Origin: Paraescarpia echinospica
Lineage: Eukaryota > Annelida > Polychaeta > Sabellida > Siboglinidae
Reading direction: 5' to 3'
Length of the DNA: 64,000 nt
Assembly (NCBI GenBank): GCA_020002185.1
Contig: CM034539.1
Span: 1,877,999-1,941,998 of the forward strand
Every line of letters begins with the position of its first letter. Within the stretch, counting starts at the first letter, position 1. The notes under the pieces are model-generated. The model was not told the origin of the DNA. It made no database searches and saw only the letters and a program-made list of their open reading frames with translations. Position numbers and translations under genes: made by a program. Shown piece after piece: positions 47,013 to 57,955 of this stretch.

Positions 47013-47477
47013 TCACAGCGCGCTCATTGTGGTTAGCGGCTGCCGAGACGATGCTTTTGTTTCTCGTGCAGTGGCTGACCTACAAACAGAGACTTGACAA
47101 TTGTTAGACGACACAACATTTGTCATGTCTAGATCGGAATCACTGGAGGTGGAAGCCGACGATGTAACTGCACTGTGTTCTTGCAGTTGCTGGACGCTGT
47201 AGTCTGACTCACCATCGCAATCACACACGTCTTGTGTCTCCTTCAGTTCGGCGTCATCGGAGCTACCATCAGAGGCTAAGCAAACATTAGATGATGCAAC
47301 ACTGATCACGTTTTGTGACCGCCAGGGGGACGACTTAAATTCTGTGTCAAACATCTGTAATTTGCATGTGCAGCCAGCCTCAGACACCGAGCTTTCGTCT
47401 TCACCACTGTCTGTCTGCTGCATGTAGTTTATACCACTGTTTCCTTCGAACATACGCATAACAACTTTTGCTGTCAT
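47013..47477 (-). other. Ser/Asp-rich open frame
   Basis: 154 codons on the - strand, acidic and Ser-rich (SDSDLD near the C-terminus), no domain recognised. Its first codons overlap the end of the CR1 linker (another frame reads DSKSCYAYVRRKQW near 47450). The start is therefore probably an artefact of that junction. Confidence 0.25.
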
Positions 47478-47479
47478 GT

Positions 47480-48930
47480 TTTATATTACATGGTAATTTT
47501 TGTTATAGCTTCTCTTTGAATTTCTAATTTCAGCTGTAGCTTGGATAAGTGCTTCTTTATAAATGTTGCAGTCTTCATTACTTCCAGTGCGTCTATATGA
47601 CTTCCACATCATTTGTTTGTACATCATTTTTCTAATGGCTTCTTTCGATAAGTGTTTTTTTTTTACCGTTTCAATTGTTTTTTAAGGGAACAAATTTATT
47701 GACGATGCAACCAATTTCAATCTTTAAGATATTCGAGCATTCTGTTGCTGTCTTATTCTTCACTGTGTTATTCCAGTCCATCTTTGCTAAATATTTCCTC
47801 CCGTCCTTATATCTTCCTGTACTGTATTTCTCCTGTACTGCTTTTTACTATTCCTGTGTGATTTTACTTTGATGGTAAAATGTATCTGGTTGTGATCACT
47901 ACTCCCCAGGGGCTCACATATCTTGACATTGTCAACTAATTCATTCTATGAGGGCAAAACTATGTCTAACACATTCTCACCCCTGGTTGGTTCTAAGACA
48001 TGTTGAGAAAGGAAACTATCTTGTACTAAAACTAAAAACTTGTGGTCCTCACTAACCATACTCCGTAGAAATGTCCATTGTATATGCCCATGTTTAAAAT
48101 CCCCCATAATAACACAGTCTCGTTTGTTCACTTCCTTTATAGCGTTTTGTACTTTTTCATTCTCTTCTATGCTTATGTTTGAACTTCAATAAACTAATCC
48201 AACCATTAATGTCGAGTTTCCTGTAACTATGTTACACCAAACAGCTTCTTCGCAATCTGCTACTCTTTCTAATTTTATGTCATCAGCCTGGATAGATTAT
48301 TTAATATATAAAATAAGTCCACCTCCCCTTCTTCCTATTCTATCTTTTCTAAACATTACATATCCTGTCGGTCCCAATTCGACATCTGATATATGATTCG
48401 GTTATACATATTATTATAGAGTGTTAATATCTTCTACCATAATGTTTAATTAAATTGTTTTGCTTACTATATTCCTTGCATTTAAAAAACACATTTATAT
48501 CCAGCTTCGGAACAGTTTTACAGACTGTTCTTTGCTGATTTATTTATACTGTCTTTATATATGCCTCCAGTTTCAGGTTTATCTGTGAGTCCCCCCTGCG
48601 AATTTAGTTTAAATGTCCCACTGTCAACAGATCGCAGCAGGTTCTCTGATAATACTGCTGCACCCTTTCCACCTAGATGGAGGCCATCTCTCATGTACAT
48701 ATCTTCCCTTCCAACAAAGTACCCCCATAAATCTACGAACCCCACCCCCTCTTCTTCACACATCTGCTCAACTAATGCGTTAATCGCAATCCTCTTGCAG
48801 TTTCTGTATGTTGCCCCCCTTCCTCCCATTACTGACAAAATTCCTGACAGAATAATCTGGTCAACTCTTGACTTCTTTAGCTTCCTCACTAACTGGACAT
48901 ATTCGATTTATGCTCGGTAGAAAAAACAAG
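47480..48930 (-). mobile_element. CR1 LINE, ORF1 esterase plus endonuclease part
   Basis: - strand order: SGNH esterase end of ORF1 (48889-48518), then endonuclease with IMGDFKHGHIQW and TRGENVLDIVL (48131-47946). The EN-RT linker follows (KMMYKQMMWKSYRRTGSNED ... RNSKRSYNKN, about 47650-47490). The RT is absent and frames change several times. A parallel copy lies at 50147-51020. Confidence 0.85.
48518..48889 (-). pseudogene. CR1 ORF1 SGNH-type esterase domain
   Basis: 123 codons: LSGILSVMGGRGATYRN, then RIAINALVEQMCEEEGVGF, VDLWGYFVGREDMY, and MRDGLHLGGKGAAVLSENL. The G-x-R-x2-xxxN and DGLHL (catalytic Asp-His) blocks are those of the esterase in ORF1 of CR1 LINEs, thought to act on lipid membranes during retrotransposition. 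The N-terminal nucleophile block is not in this fragment. Confidence 0.82.
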
Positions 48931-49635
48931 ACCAGTATATTTACTGGTGCTTCTCAATATTGCCATATGCTATAGGAAAATCGTTTCTACAGAAACCAAA
49001 ACAAGCCAAGAAAAATAAATACGCTCAAAATAAATAAATTAAATGTGAGGTCATTGTGAATCTTGCTCGCTGAACAAGGATGAATCATAATTTCAGCTGC
49101 GTTTATTCATATTGTTTTATTGACGTAGAAAGAGGACCCTCATTGCAAATCGAAAGATCGAACGATTTCGACAACGCTTGAAGTGTCTAAGTAATTCCTG
49201 AACGTTATGCCATACTAAGAAAGAGCTAATTTACTTCACACTGATGATAAGAGACAGACCATCCCTTACACAATAGTTATAATGTTCCAGAACTTGTTGA
49301 TAAAAACAATAGTTTTGTCTGAAAGTGTATGCTTCGAGATAAAATGAATCGTAAATGCCAAAATCAAGCGGTGTGATAGTATATGACGCAGCATGTCCAG
49401 GTGATGCAACATTTGTTATAATCATGCCTCATTCACGCATACACAAAACAAAAGGCAAGTAATACAAGTTCGGGAACACTCGGCTAATGGTGAACCACTC
49501 GGAATGGCTTGGCGACCTAAACTTAACTGCGACTCAGGGGATAAGAACCGCTGGATTTAATCAAGTTTAAATGAAATTGCATTTTCGTATTCCACCAAAA
49601 ACCGATGTATTTCACAAACTATGTGTGTTTTTTAG
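48931..49635. other. no gene seen
   Basis: Sequence between the CR1 fragment and the 49636 exon. It ends in the acceptor GTGTTTTTTAG. Nothing recognised. Confidence 0.6.
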
Positions 49636-49817
49636 GGGTCAAGAACAGACTGCAACTGGTGGTGAACGTTGAACAGTACGAGTACATGAAGGGTCCACAC
49701 AATGCAGTGGGACTGAAGCTTCTTCTGCACCATCAAGACGACGTACCGCAAGTACTAGACTTCGGCGATAACATCCCAGTAGGAATGGAAACATTTGTTG
49801 CAGTAAGCCTCACGAAC
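49636..49817 (+). CDS. DEG/ENaC channel, beta-ball/palm exon
   Basis: A 182-base exon from GTTTTTTAG to CACGAAC/GTAAGT. The first two bases complete a Gly, then it encodes VKNRLQLVVNVEQYEYMKGP, GLKLLLHHQDDVPQVLDFG and DNIPVGMETFVAVSLTN. The GL.L.L...Y, G.K...H, P...G..(V)PG and TFVAVS sequence is the canonical extracellular core after the CYTFN block. It ends in phase 0. It continues directly, in phase, from the exon at 5002-5120; copy B offers no such partner. Confidence 0.92.
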
Positions 49818-49867
49818 GTAAGTAACGCCTTGTTTAAAAATAACCCAATATCAACTCTGTAAAACAC

Positions 49868-50045
49868 AGTATGGATGCATGCATACATATACATATATAC
49901 ATATATGTATGAGTTTGTATGTATGCATGTACGTATGCATGTGTATATATACATATATGTAAGTATATATGTATATATATATATATACATACACCCATAT
50001 AACGTATATAATGCATACATATGTACATATATGTATATTATAGAT
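49868..50045. repeat. degenerate TA/CA/TGTA microsatellite
   Basis: Interleaved ATACATATATACATATATG-type units with TGTATGCATG variants, in the intron after the 49636 exon. Confidence 0.9.
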
Positions 50046-50146
50046 ACATGATTTGCGAACATTGTATATGATCTACAGGCATTTTAACAGAGACCTGTAT
50101 ACTGTTGGATACGTTGCTTCATAGTATTGCTATTGTCCTGATACAT

Positions 50147-51020
50147 TCATTTGTGGAAATGTCTCCTATACTGCTTTGTACTATTCCTTTCTGATTTTAT
50201 GTTGATGGTAAAATGTAAACGGTTGTGATCGCTACTCCCCAGTGGCTCACATATCTTGACAATGTCAACTAATTTATTCTGTGAGTACAAAATTATGTCT
50301 AACACGTTCTCACCCCTGGTAGAAAGGAAACTATCTTGTACTAAAACTAAAAATGTGTCGTCCTCACTCCCCATACTCTGTAGAAATGTCCATTGTATAT
50401 GCCCATGGTTAAAATCCCCCATAGTAGTACAGTCCCGTTTGCTCACTTCCCTTATAGCGTTTTGTACTTTGTCATTCTCTTCTATGCTTATATTTGGATT
50501 TCGATAAACTAATCCAACTGTTAACGTTGTGTTTCATGTAACTGTCTTACACCAAACAGCTTCTTCGCAATCTGAGTCTCTATCTAATTTTATTTCATAA
50601 GCCTGGATAGATTCTTTAATATATAAAATAACTCCACCTCCCCTTCTTCCTATTCTATCTTTCCTAAACATTACATATCCTGTCAGTGTCAATTCAGCAT
50701 CATATATATCGGTGGTGGCCCATGATTAGGTTATGCCTTTTATGTGAGGGCCAATATCTTTTAACAATAATGTTTAGTTCATTTATTTTGTTTACTATAC
50801 TCCTTGCATTTAAATAAACACATTTACATCCTGGTTCAGAAGAGTTTTCCAGACTGTTCTTTGCTGATTTATTTGTGCTGTCTTTATCTATGCCTCCAGT
50901 TTCAGGCTTCTCTGAGTCCCCCTGCGAATCTAGTTTAAATGGATGCAACCTGTCCCACTGTCAACAGATCGCAGCAGGTTCTCTGAGAAAACTACTGCTC
51001 CCTTTCCACTAAGATGGAGG
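50147..51020 (-). mobile_element. second CR1 LINE fragment
   Basis: - strand shows the ORF1 esterase end (LLRSVDS near 50990), then the ORF1/ORF2 junction CVYLNARSIVNKINELNIIV (about 50830), then endonuclease (TMGDFNHGHIQW, STRGENVLDIIL, GSSDHNRLHF; 50446-50200). It is highly similar to 47880-48890 but lacks six residues between FLS and TRGEN. It lies inside the channel intron. Confidence 0.87.
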
Positions 51021-51358
51021 CTATCTCTCAATTAGTTCATCTTAAATATTTGAATTTATTTATTCGAATCTAATCTTATCTAGCGAATCCATACTTTGCT
51101 GTCTTATTGTGATGAATTTAGGTACCATGTATCGACTTAATCGCTAAAGTCCATGCAATTAATATGGAAGATGATCGATCAGAAAATTTGGCTAACTAAA
51201 ATGCCAGCAATGGAGATCAACGATCCCTCTGTTAGCTTACAGAACAAATTGCCAATACCTGTACCACGTCTCGCTGTGGTTCATAGCACTGTCGATCAGT
51301 TGGGGATATTTTGTGTAACTTGCGGCGGAAAACTGTTAAACTTTATGTCCTGACAAAG

Positions 51359-51496
51359 GTCGGTACAAGTACTTCGGTAAACCGTCTTCTGCTCCAAGTG
51401 TACATGGATTCTTGTTACGGTTCCAACAATCGTGTCAACGCACACCGAATTTGTGCATGTGAAATCCCGCGTGTGACACGCGTGTTACGATATTTG
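51359..51496 (+). CDS. probable DEG/ENaC wrist exon (boundaries uncertain)
   Basis: Reads VGTSTSVNRLLLQVYMDSCY, then GSNNRVNAHRICACEIPRV. The spacing C-x12-C-x-C after Tyr matches the YxxxC...CxC segment that follows the palm in ASIC/ENaC proteins. The second Cys of the usual CxxxC is replaced by Asn. The acceptor (GACAAAG) is weak and the donor (TTT/GTAATG or CGC/GTGTTA) is unclear. An adjacent frame (51243-51314) contains KLPIPVP, reminiscent of the LPxPYG segment. The exon may be partly decayed. Confidence 0.42.
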
Positions 51497-51499
51497 TAA

Positions 51500-52479
51500 T
51501 GTTTACATAGCTAAACTCGTATATATTAATGTTACATGAAGTAGTATCTCCGAATAAATAACTTGGTGAAATATAGTGAAGTTTACAATGCGGAATAATA
51601 GTTAGAAAAACATAACTTGGATGTTTCATATTTTGAATTGTCAGTCAAAAGTCAAAATAAAAATGTTTTAAATGTATATCATGTAATAACTCTTGAATAT
51701 TATTTTGGTGTAATGTAGTTAAGCTATGGAGGTTAAGAATTAGGTAGAATTTTTTTATTTGGAACTGTCATACTTTGAATGGTCACAGCTCAGACATTTC
51801 GAAGGTAATCTCTATATTTGTTGTGTAAGACATGTCACAACCTGACTATTTTTCTGATGAAATAATATGACATTCTGTATGTTGGAATCATGCAAATACT
51901 ATAGTTTAATTTGTCACACTTCAGAAGTGTATAATTCAACCGCAGCGTCTTAAAAGGTTATATGATGTAACTCCTCCTTAAAACTATAGTGAAGAAATAT
52001 GGAGCGATTGATGAAAACAAACAGCTGTAACGTTTAGCTATAACGTATTGATTATGGCGCTGATGCGTGTCCAAAAAGTGGCCAATTTGTTTAATTCGAC
52101 GCTGTTGGTTGCTCGTATTCCATTCAATCGAGATGTTTTGTTTCATGGTCCAGTGGTGTGCAGGAAACACCGCTCGAAAGCGATGCTGTGTCTTTACGGA
52201 CGTAACAATTCTACAGCAACGAAGAAGCGGCGATGAATCACGCAGATTTAACTAATTACGTTGATCTTTCGCTGTGTTATCTCGGCCATCAATACAACAT
52301 ATTACTATATACAACTTAATCAGCTGAAAAAATAGCATTAATGACGTTAGCAAATGATGCTCTGAAATGTATGAAGAACTGAGACAACGCAATATCGATC
52401 GAACAAGCGCCTATTTGATACAGTGGCAATTATTTGTTTTGTAGTACACGAACCACAATATAATATTTGCTCGTTACAG
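51500..52479. other. intron, no exon recognised
   Basis: The C.C..PC/pre-TM2 segment of the channel should fall between 51496 and 52480, but I cannot identify it. The open frame at 52048-52236 shows no family motif. Confidence 0.5.
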
Positions 52480-52679
52480 GTGTCATCGGGGGTTCGATGG
52501 GGTTGCTCATTGGCGCGAGCGTCATAATCCTCTTCGAAGCAGTGGAAGCCTTCGCGATTGCATTGGCCGGTCGGTGGCGTAAGAAGAAAAGACGATCTCA
52601 GCGGTCATCAAAACAGGAGACGAAAACTGAAATCTTAACTAAGGACCGTCGTAACGAACGCGTACAGTATAGGTTCTAG
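52480..52679 (+). CDS. DEG/ENaC channel, TM2 and C-terminus
   Basis: A 200-base terminal exon after GCTCGTTACAG (ends 52479), entry phase 1, TAG at 52677-52679. It encodes VIGGSMGLLIGASVIILFEA, then VEAFAIALAGRWRKKKRR and a polar tail. IGGxxGLxxGAS(V/I)xxxxE is the pore-lining TM2 with the G-A-S selectivity filter that defines Na+ permeation in DEG/ENaC channels. The short basic cytoplasmic tail is normal for this family. Confidence 0.93.
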
Positions 52680-53160
52680 TAGTTGGATAAACGTATGAGT
52701 GGGTAATTAATGCCATATAGCCTCTTTCCATATACGTATTTGGTTACGGAATGTGTTGATGTCTCGTGGCGTATTCCACTGGTCATGGAACTATACAACA
52801 CGCGAGGTATGCAGATGATATGCAGCCCGGAGAACAATACATCGTTGATTGTTTCTTGTCGCTGCAGTTTGATAAAATCCTTAATGTTTTGTTAACGTTG
52901 TTTTATCAGTGAAACTGTACATAGATCTAGATCTAGATGCATGTACACTAATTAGAACTATGGTTTGAAAACGTTTTCTTGCAGTAGTGTACATGTTGTC
53001 CGTAGTAGTGGATACATCTAGATTTGAAGGCTTTATTAATTCCTGTACTATTATAGACGCGTGTCCATGTGGGTCTAAAGATTTCCTGACAACTTCGCCC
53101 GCTTTATTAGATTTGCGTGACATACGAACTGTGAGATATATTATTTATATATATTACGAA
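52680..53160. other. 3' flank of channel gene
   Basis: No AATAAA is seen soon after the stop. ATAGATCTAGATCTAGAT (about 52919-52936) is a short palindromic stretch. No gene is seen. Confidence 0.5.
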
Positions 53161-53164
53161 AACT

Positions 53165-53520
53165 GTTGACACTGTTGATCATCAACTGCTGTGTGAAACT
53201 GTTGACACTGTTGATCATCAACTGCTGTATAAAACTGAGAGTTACGGCATTTGCGGAACTGTGTATAATTGGATCAGTAATTACTTGGATAATCGTAACC
53301 AATTTGAAATAATTGTCGGTTACAGTTCAAACACACATAACAACAGGTATAGTTACTCAAGATTCTTTACTTGATCCGAAACTGTTTTTCTGTATATCAT
53401 TGATATATAAAATGTTCCAAATGTGTTTTAATTGCTGATGACTCGAACATCGTCTGTTCAGCAAATAATATAAAACACTTTGACAATACAGTAAGCAACG
53501 ATCTATATAACTGGAACGGT
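53165..53520 (+). mobile_element. LINE RT fragment
   Basis: + strand, in shifting frames: TVDTVDHQLL, SYGICGTVYNWISNYLDNR, LFLLYI-like, and LIADDSNIVCSANN holding the catalytic Asp pair. A ~40-base tandem duplication at its left end repeats TGTTGATCATCAACTGCTGT. A dead fragment of a Jockey-superfamily RT. Confidence 0.75.
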
Positions 53521-53554
53521 CTTGACACATCTGAGTGGCGGTGTTGATGTCGAT

Positions 53555-53745
53555 GCCACCAGTGGTCAGGGCATGTGCGATGGAGTCGGACCACTGGGCG
53601 AAGACCTTGTCGGATAAGAAAACATGTGCGATGCCGCTGTGGTTGCTACAGACTTCCTGGTTAACTTCGTTATTCCAAAATGGCAGGATTATTCCACTTC
53701 TCCAGTCATCAGGAGTCGTCTTTTTACCCACACGATGTTGATGAT
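53555..53745 (-). mobile_element. LINE RT fragment (other family)
   Basis: - strand reads KTTPDDWRSGIILPFWNNEV, then CSNHSGIAHVFLSDKVFAQ. This is the RT finger block (PxDWxxGxIxPxxKK...CxNYRGIxLLxxxxKVxA) of a LINE, followed by divergent sequence. Confidence 0.72.
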
Positions 53746-53774
53746 GTGCGTAAGACAGGTTAATTTTTTAGAAG

Positions 53775-53777
53775 TTA

Positions 53778-53812
<35 letters not shown>

Positions 53813-54205
53813 ATAGCTTTCTGGATAAACTTGATTTACTTGTCTTAAATGCGCCTAGGCCGATTTGACCTCTCGCAATCCTCCTGGATGTCACACGCCT
53901 CCATTTCGTCCTGTCTAGATCACACCTATCTGCTATTAAAAGCGGGAGTCCAGTCTCCTGTCTAATTTGGTTACTCCATCTCTTCCGCGACCTTCCTCGT
54001 TTTCTGAGTCCGTTAAAATCTTCCTTGTAAGTTACTTTATGAGGTTTTCGTCTGGCGAACGGCATACCTGTCCAAACCACTGGAGTCTTCTATGTCTGGT
54101 GACATGTGAGATGGATACAGGGGTGAATGTCTCATCTCTGATCTGGCTATTTCGTAATCTGTCTGCCATAGTAACACCTCTGATAGCCAGCACATGGCAA
54201 TATAT
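53775..54205 (-). mobile_element. RTE-like LINE C-terminal fragment
   Basis: - strand reads MVWTGMPFARRKPHKVTYKE, RGRSRKRWSNQIRQETGLPL and RTKWRRVTSRRIARG: the GHVxRM...GRPRxRWxDxIRxxTG tail after RT. TA repeats bound it on both sides. The same family is at 56115-56880. Confidence 0.75.
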
Positions 54206-54249
54206 ATATATATATATATATATAGGTATATATATATATATATAGGTAT

Positions 54250-54720
54250 ATATATACGATAGTGATAGGAGACTTTAATGCGAAATTAGGGAAATGAACA
54301 AACATTTAAGAAAGAGGCGACACCTTGGTAGAATGGACAACATCAAGAAAGTACAATATCATGTATACCATATTCCAGAAGAAAGCAGGGAGGTGGTGGA
54401 CGTGGAAAAACCCAAATGGAGAAACGAAGAACGAAATTGACTGCATCCTGACAAACAGGCCAGACATAGTCACTGGCGTAACTGTCATCAACCAAGTCAA
54501 CATCGGAAGTGACCACTGAATGGTAATTAGCAACATCAAACTGGACGTCAAGGCTGAAAGGAAGAAGTTTACAAACAATAGACAGCCAAGTGTAGATACC
54601 ACACAAATAGGAACAAAAAGATCGAACTCAAACTGGATCTGCGAAATCGATTTGAGACACTACAAGAACTAGACGACATCATGAGCAAAAACATCACGGA
54701 GATGATCCAACTAAGTGCGA
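54250..54720 (+). mobile_element. LINE endonuclease fragment, + copy
   Basis: + strand reads IVIGDFNAKLGK, DTLVEWTTSRKYNIM, WWTWKNPNGETKNEIDCILT and NIGSDH: APE-type endonuclease motifs of RTE/L1-like elements (GDFNA, WTWxSPDGxxxNxIDxIL, GSDH). Stops interrupt it. Confidence 0.8.
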
Positions 54721-54794
54721 CAAGTGCAGCCAAAGCAACCAACATAAATATATATATATGTATATTATATATATATATATACATAATTTGGCCT

Positions 54795-55020
54795 GTTTGT
54801 GAGGATGTAGTCAATTGTGTTCTTCTTTTCACCATTTGGGTTCTCCCTGCTGTCTTCTGGAACATGGTATTCATAATTTTGTACTCTCTTGATGTTGCCC
54901 ATTCTACCAAGATGTCGCCTCTTTCGTTTTGCACACCTAGGCCAAATTTGTCTGTTGTCGTTTCCGAAATGTTTGTTCGTTTCCCTACTTGCGCATTAAA
55001 GTCTCCCATCATTATCGTAT
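54795..55020 (-). mobile_element. LINE endonuclease fragment, - copy
   Basis: - strand reads MGDFNAQVGKRTNISETTTD, FGLGVQNERGDILVEWATSR and IMNTMFQKTAGR. It is the same endonuclease region as 54250-54450 in opposite orientation, so the two copies are convergent around a TA repeat (54748-54785). Confidence 0.8.
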
Positions 55021-55027
55021 ATATACC

Positions 55028-55091
<64 letters not shown>

Positions 55092-55110
55092 CACACACAA
55101 TAACGACATA
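55020..55110. repeat. TA/CA microsatellite
   Basis: TATATATA with two (AC) islands (about 55060-55072 and 55091-55098). Similar TA tracts lie at 53780-53812, 54200-54255 and 54748-54785, each at a LINE-fragment edge. Confidence 0.93.
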
Positions 55111-55551
55111 TATACAATGACGCGACCTATCCACATATAGGAATCGAACGAGGAATTCGGCAAACATATTTTACACACAGAAGGGCACTAAATGCCATGT
55201 CGGTTATTTATTGTTGCTCATACACGAACGTTTCATTACCGAAATGGGTTTCTGAATGTAATATTTGTTTGTGCAACCTTTAACATTCAACCAAAGTGAA
55301 GTCACGCAACATGTTAGGAAAGCGAGAGATAGGAAAGTGTGATCGATTTACTCCAACGCGGCATTATACATTGTGGCGGAATATGACACAATCATCTGCT
55401 GCTGACATGTTATTTAGCTAAGCTGAACATATCATCTAGCCGTTCGAATGTGATCTTTGCAGCATGTAATAACATTTGCCGGCTGATTTTTGAAGCCGAC
55501 ACCTGAAGACACGACCAGCATTGCATATTGCAAGGTAATTCGTGTATTATT

Positions 55552-55990
55552 CTTGCTCATGAACACGGCTCAAGAACAGCTGTGTAGAACTGTGTTTGTG
55601 GTGTTGTGTGTGCGTTACTGCTCTTTGTATGATGCATGGACAGCAAGATCAGTGGTGGTCTTGTTGGACAAGAGCCGCATGATTTAAATGAATTGCTTTG
55701 TCACTTTCACCGAAGCAAACGTTCACCAAGCTGGAAGGCAGAAACTGCATGACTGGTTTTGATAAGTTTAGAGGTCTCTTGCTTATTGACACGGCTCCGG
55801 AACAGCTGTGTAGAACTGCGTTTGCGGTGTTGTGTTTGCGCTACTGCTCGTTGTAAAACGCATCTAGGGCAAGATCTGTGGTGGTATTGTTGGACAAGAG
55901 CCGCAGGATTTAAATGAACCGTTTTGTCACTTCCACGGAAGCAAATTTTCACCAGGCTGCATGACTGGTTTTGAGAAGTTTAGAGGTCAA
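55552..55990. repeat. ~225-bp tandem duplication
   Basis: ACACGGCTC.AGAACAGCTGT ... GTTGGACAAGAGCCGCA.GA ... GCATGACTGGTTTTGA begins at about 55562 and again at about 55788, with moderate divergence and a short deletion (GGAAGGCAGAAA) in the second copy. No motif is recognised. Confidence 0.88.
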
Positions 55991-56114
55991 AGTAGGTTCT
56001 TTGATGTAACTGTTGGCGTAGCAATACAATCAGATAAATTATGCGCAAATATTCACTTTTTGAGTTAAGTGACGGTACAAACAATTCAAGCACAACACTT
56101 GATTCCCGCTATTA

Positions 56115-56880
56115 ACACGCGGTGCGTTCTGGATAAACGTGACTTACTTGACTTAAATGCCTACGGCGATTTGACCTCTCACTATCCTCCTGGATGTCAC
56201 ACGCCTCCATTTCGTCCTGTCTAGATCACAACGTTCTGACGTTAAAAGCGGGATTCCAGTGTCTTGTCTAATTTGATCACTCCACCTCTTCCGCGGCCTT
56301 TCTTGTTTTTTGTGTCCGTTAAAGTCTTCCTTTTATGCTAGTTTTATGAGGTTTTCATTTGTCATACGGCAGACAGATCCAAACCACCGGAGTCTTCTAT
56401 GTCTGATGACATCTGAGAGGGATTCAGGGGTGAATGTATCATCTCTGATCTGGCTATTTCATAATCTGTCTGCCCTTGTAACACCTCCGATAGCCCACAG
56501 GAAACGCATCTCAGAAACTTCAAGAGAGTGCGTCCTTTGTCATCGCAGTGTCCAAGGTTCTGCACCATATATTGTCATAGGCAGTATAAGGGCCCCGTAC
56601 AGTCTGGCTTTCATTCTTATTGAGATGACTTTGTTTGAAAATATGTTGTTTCTGAGTCTACCAAATATTGTTGATGCTAAGGCTATTCGCCTATCAACCT
56701 CCCTCTCTGTAGAAGGTACTATGCTGCCTAGGAAGCAGAATTCTCTCACAGTCTCCAGTTCTTCATTTTACATGTTGATGTGCTTGTGAATGAGTTGATT
56801 AGTTTGCATTTGAAGAGGTTTATTTTTATACCCCATTTGTTACAGGCTGCTTGTAAATAACCTTAGTAGAGTGACATCTA
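56115..56880 (-). mobile_element. RTE-like LINE C-terminal fragment, longer copy
   Basis: - strand shows FCFLGSIVPSTEREVDRRIA, FGRLRNNIFSNKVISIRMKA and ARLYGALILPMTIYGAEPWT (56749-56540). Next come RRMRFLWAIGGV-like and the same tail as 53775-54205. These are post-RT blocks (YLGSxVxxDG, RLRxxxxxxxxIxxxTKxRLxxxxVxPxxxYGAExW) of RTE/L1-like elements. Confidence 0.8.
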
Positions 56881-57474
56881 GCAGGACAGCTATGAGCCAA
56901 GTTGACCTTTGTATTTAAGTAAAATAAGTCAAGATAATGTAGCTATTGTTCTAAGGTAATCATATTTTAGACACAATCTTCATATAAAGTTTAAGTATTG
57001 TTATGACAATCGCAAGCATAAGATAAGAAAGGGAACACGATTATAGCATACTAATTATTTTGAATATATTACTTTTAATATTATGAAACTTGTAAAGCGC
57101 TACAGAATCAAGAATTCAACCATAAGCTAAGTATATTTAAACTATAAGCATATTTTAACAAGTTTTGGTCCTGTCATATTCAACTTAATAAAACCGACGT
57201 TAAAGCCGTTATGATTATCGCTCACTTTCGCCGGTCGGCAATGTTTTTTTTTTTTTAATGTTGTAGTTTGTAACTATTACACTGTTAAATGATTAAGTTA
57301 CAAAACATGTTGCCTGTGATTTTTTTTCAATTGAATTTTTAGATTACTATTGGCATTTTATATTATAACAATACATACGGTATTTAAAAAGGAATCATGA
57401 TGCAGTTAATTGCCATGATTGATTGATACTACTGTCAGTTTCTGCCTTTCTAAGGCTACGGCTGAGTGAATTCT
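56881..57474. other. no gene seen
   Basis: AT-rich spacer with a T-run at 57246-57257. 56975-57045 resembles 35170-35230 (AAGTATTGTTATGACAATCG...GGGAACACGA), a short dispersed similarity. Confidence 0.55.
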
Positions 57475-57955
57475 AATAAATATAAATAATTCTCCCTCCC
57501 TTAATAGGCCTGAAAGTCTCAATTTAGTTACCGGAGTTGGCCCCGGTTCAACATTTTCTAATTAAATAAAGTAGGTTTTTTTGTTAAAATTGAGACTCTA
57601 CTGATCTTATAAATATAATTTAGTTTTTGACTTACGCCTTAGCCTTAGCTCTGGGTTTAACATTCTTTACTATTTATTATCTATATGATATAAAATTATA
57701 TGGTTTTGGTCTATTAATTTCTACTAAATATGATAATAGTCTAACATAATTATATCACCATTATTCTTATTGGGTGTTTTCTGCTTGTCTTGCTCTGTTG
57801 CTGTAAGGGATATAGATTTTGTTTTGTGCAAACCATTGATATCTAATCATTTTAATGTGCTTTTTCCTAATCACACTAAAATTCATCATTCTATTTTAAA
57901 TTTTGCCATGTCTTCATGTTTGTTATAATAGAAAGTTCCTGCCAATCCCCCAACA

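Noticed and set aside
48518..48889. A host GDSL/SGNH esterase gene
   Set aside because: Fragmentary, repeated elsewhere in the window and followed by a LINE endonuclease; it is CR1 ORF1.
51243..51314. Separate channel exon encoding NKLPIPVP...
   Set aside because: Would leave an intron of only ~44 bases before the next candidate exon; mentioned only as a possible part of a frameshifted exon.
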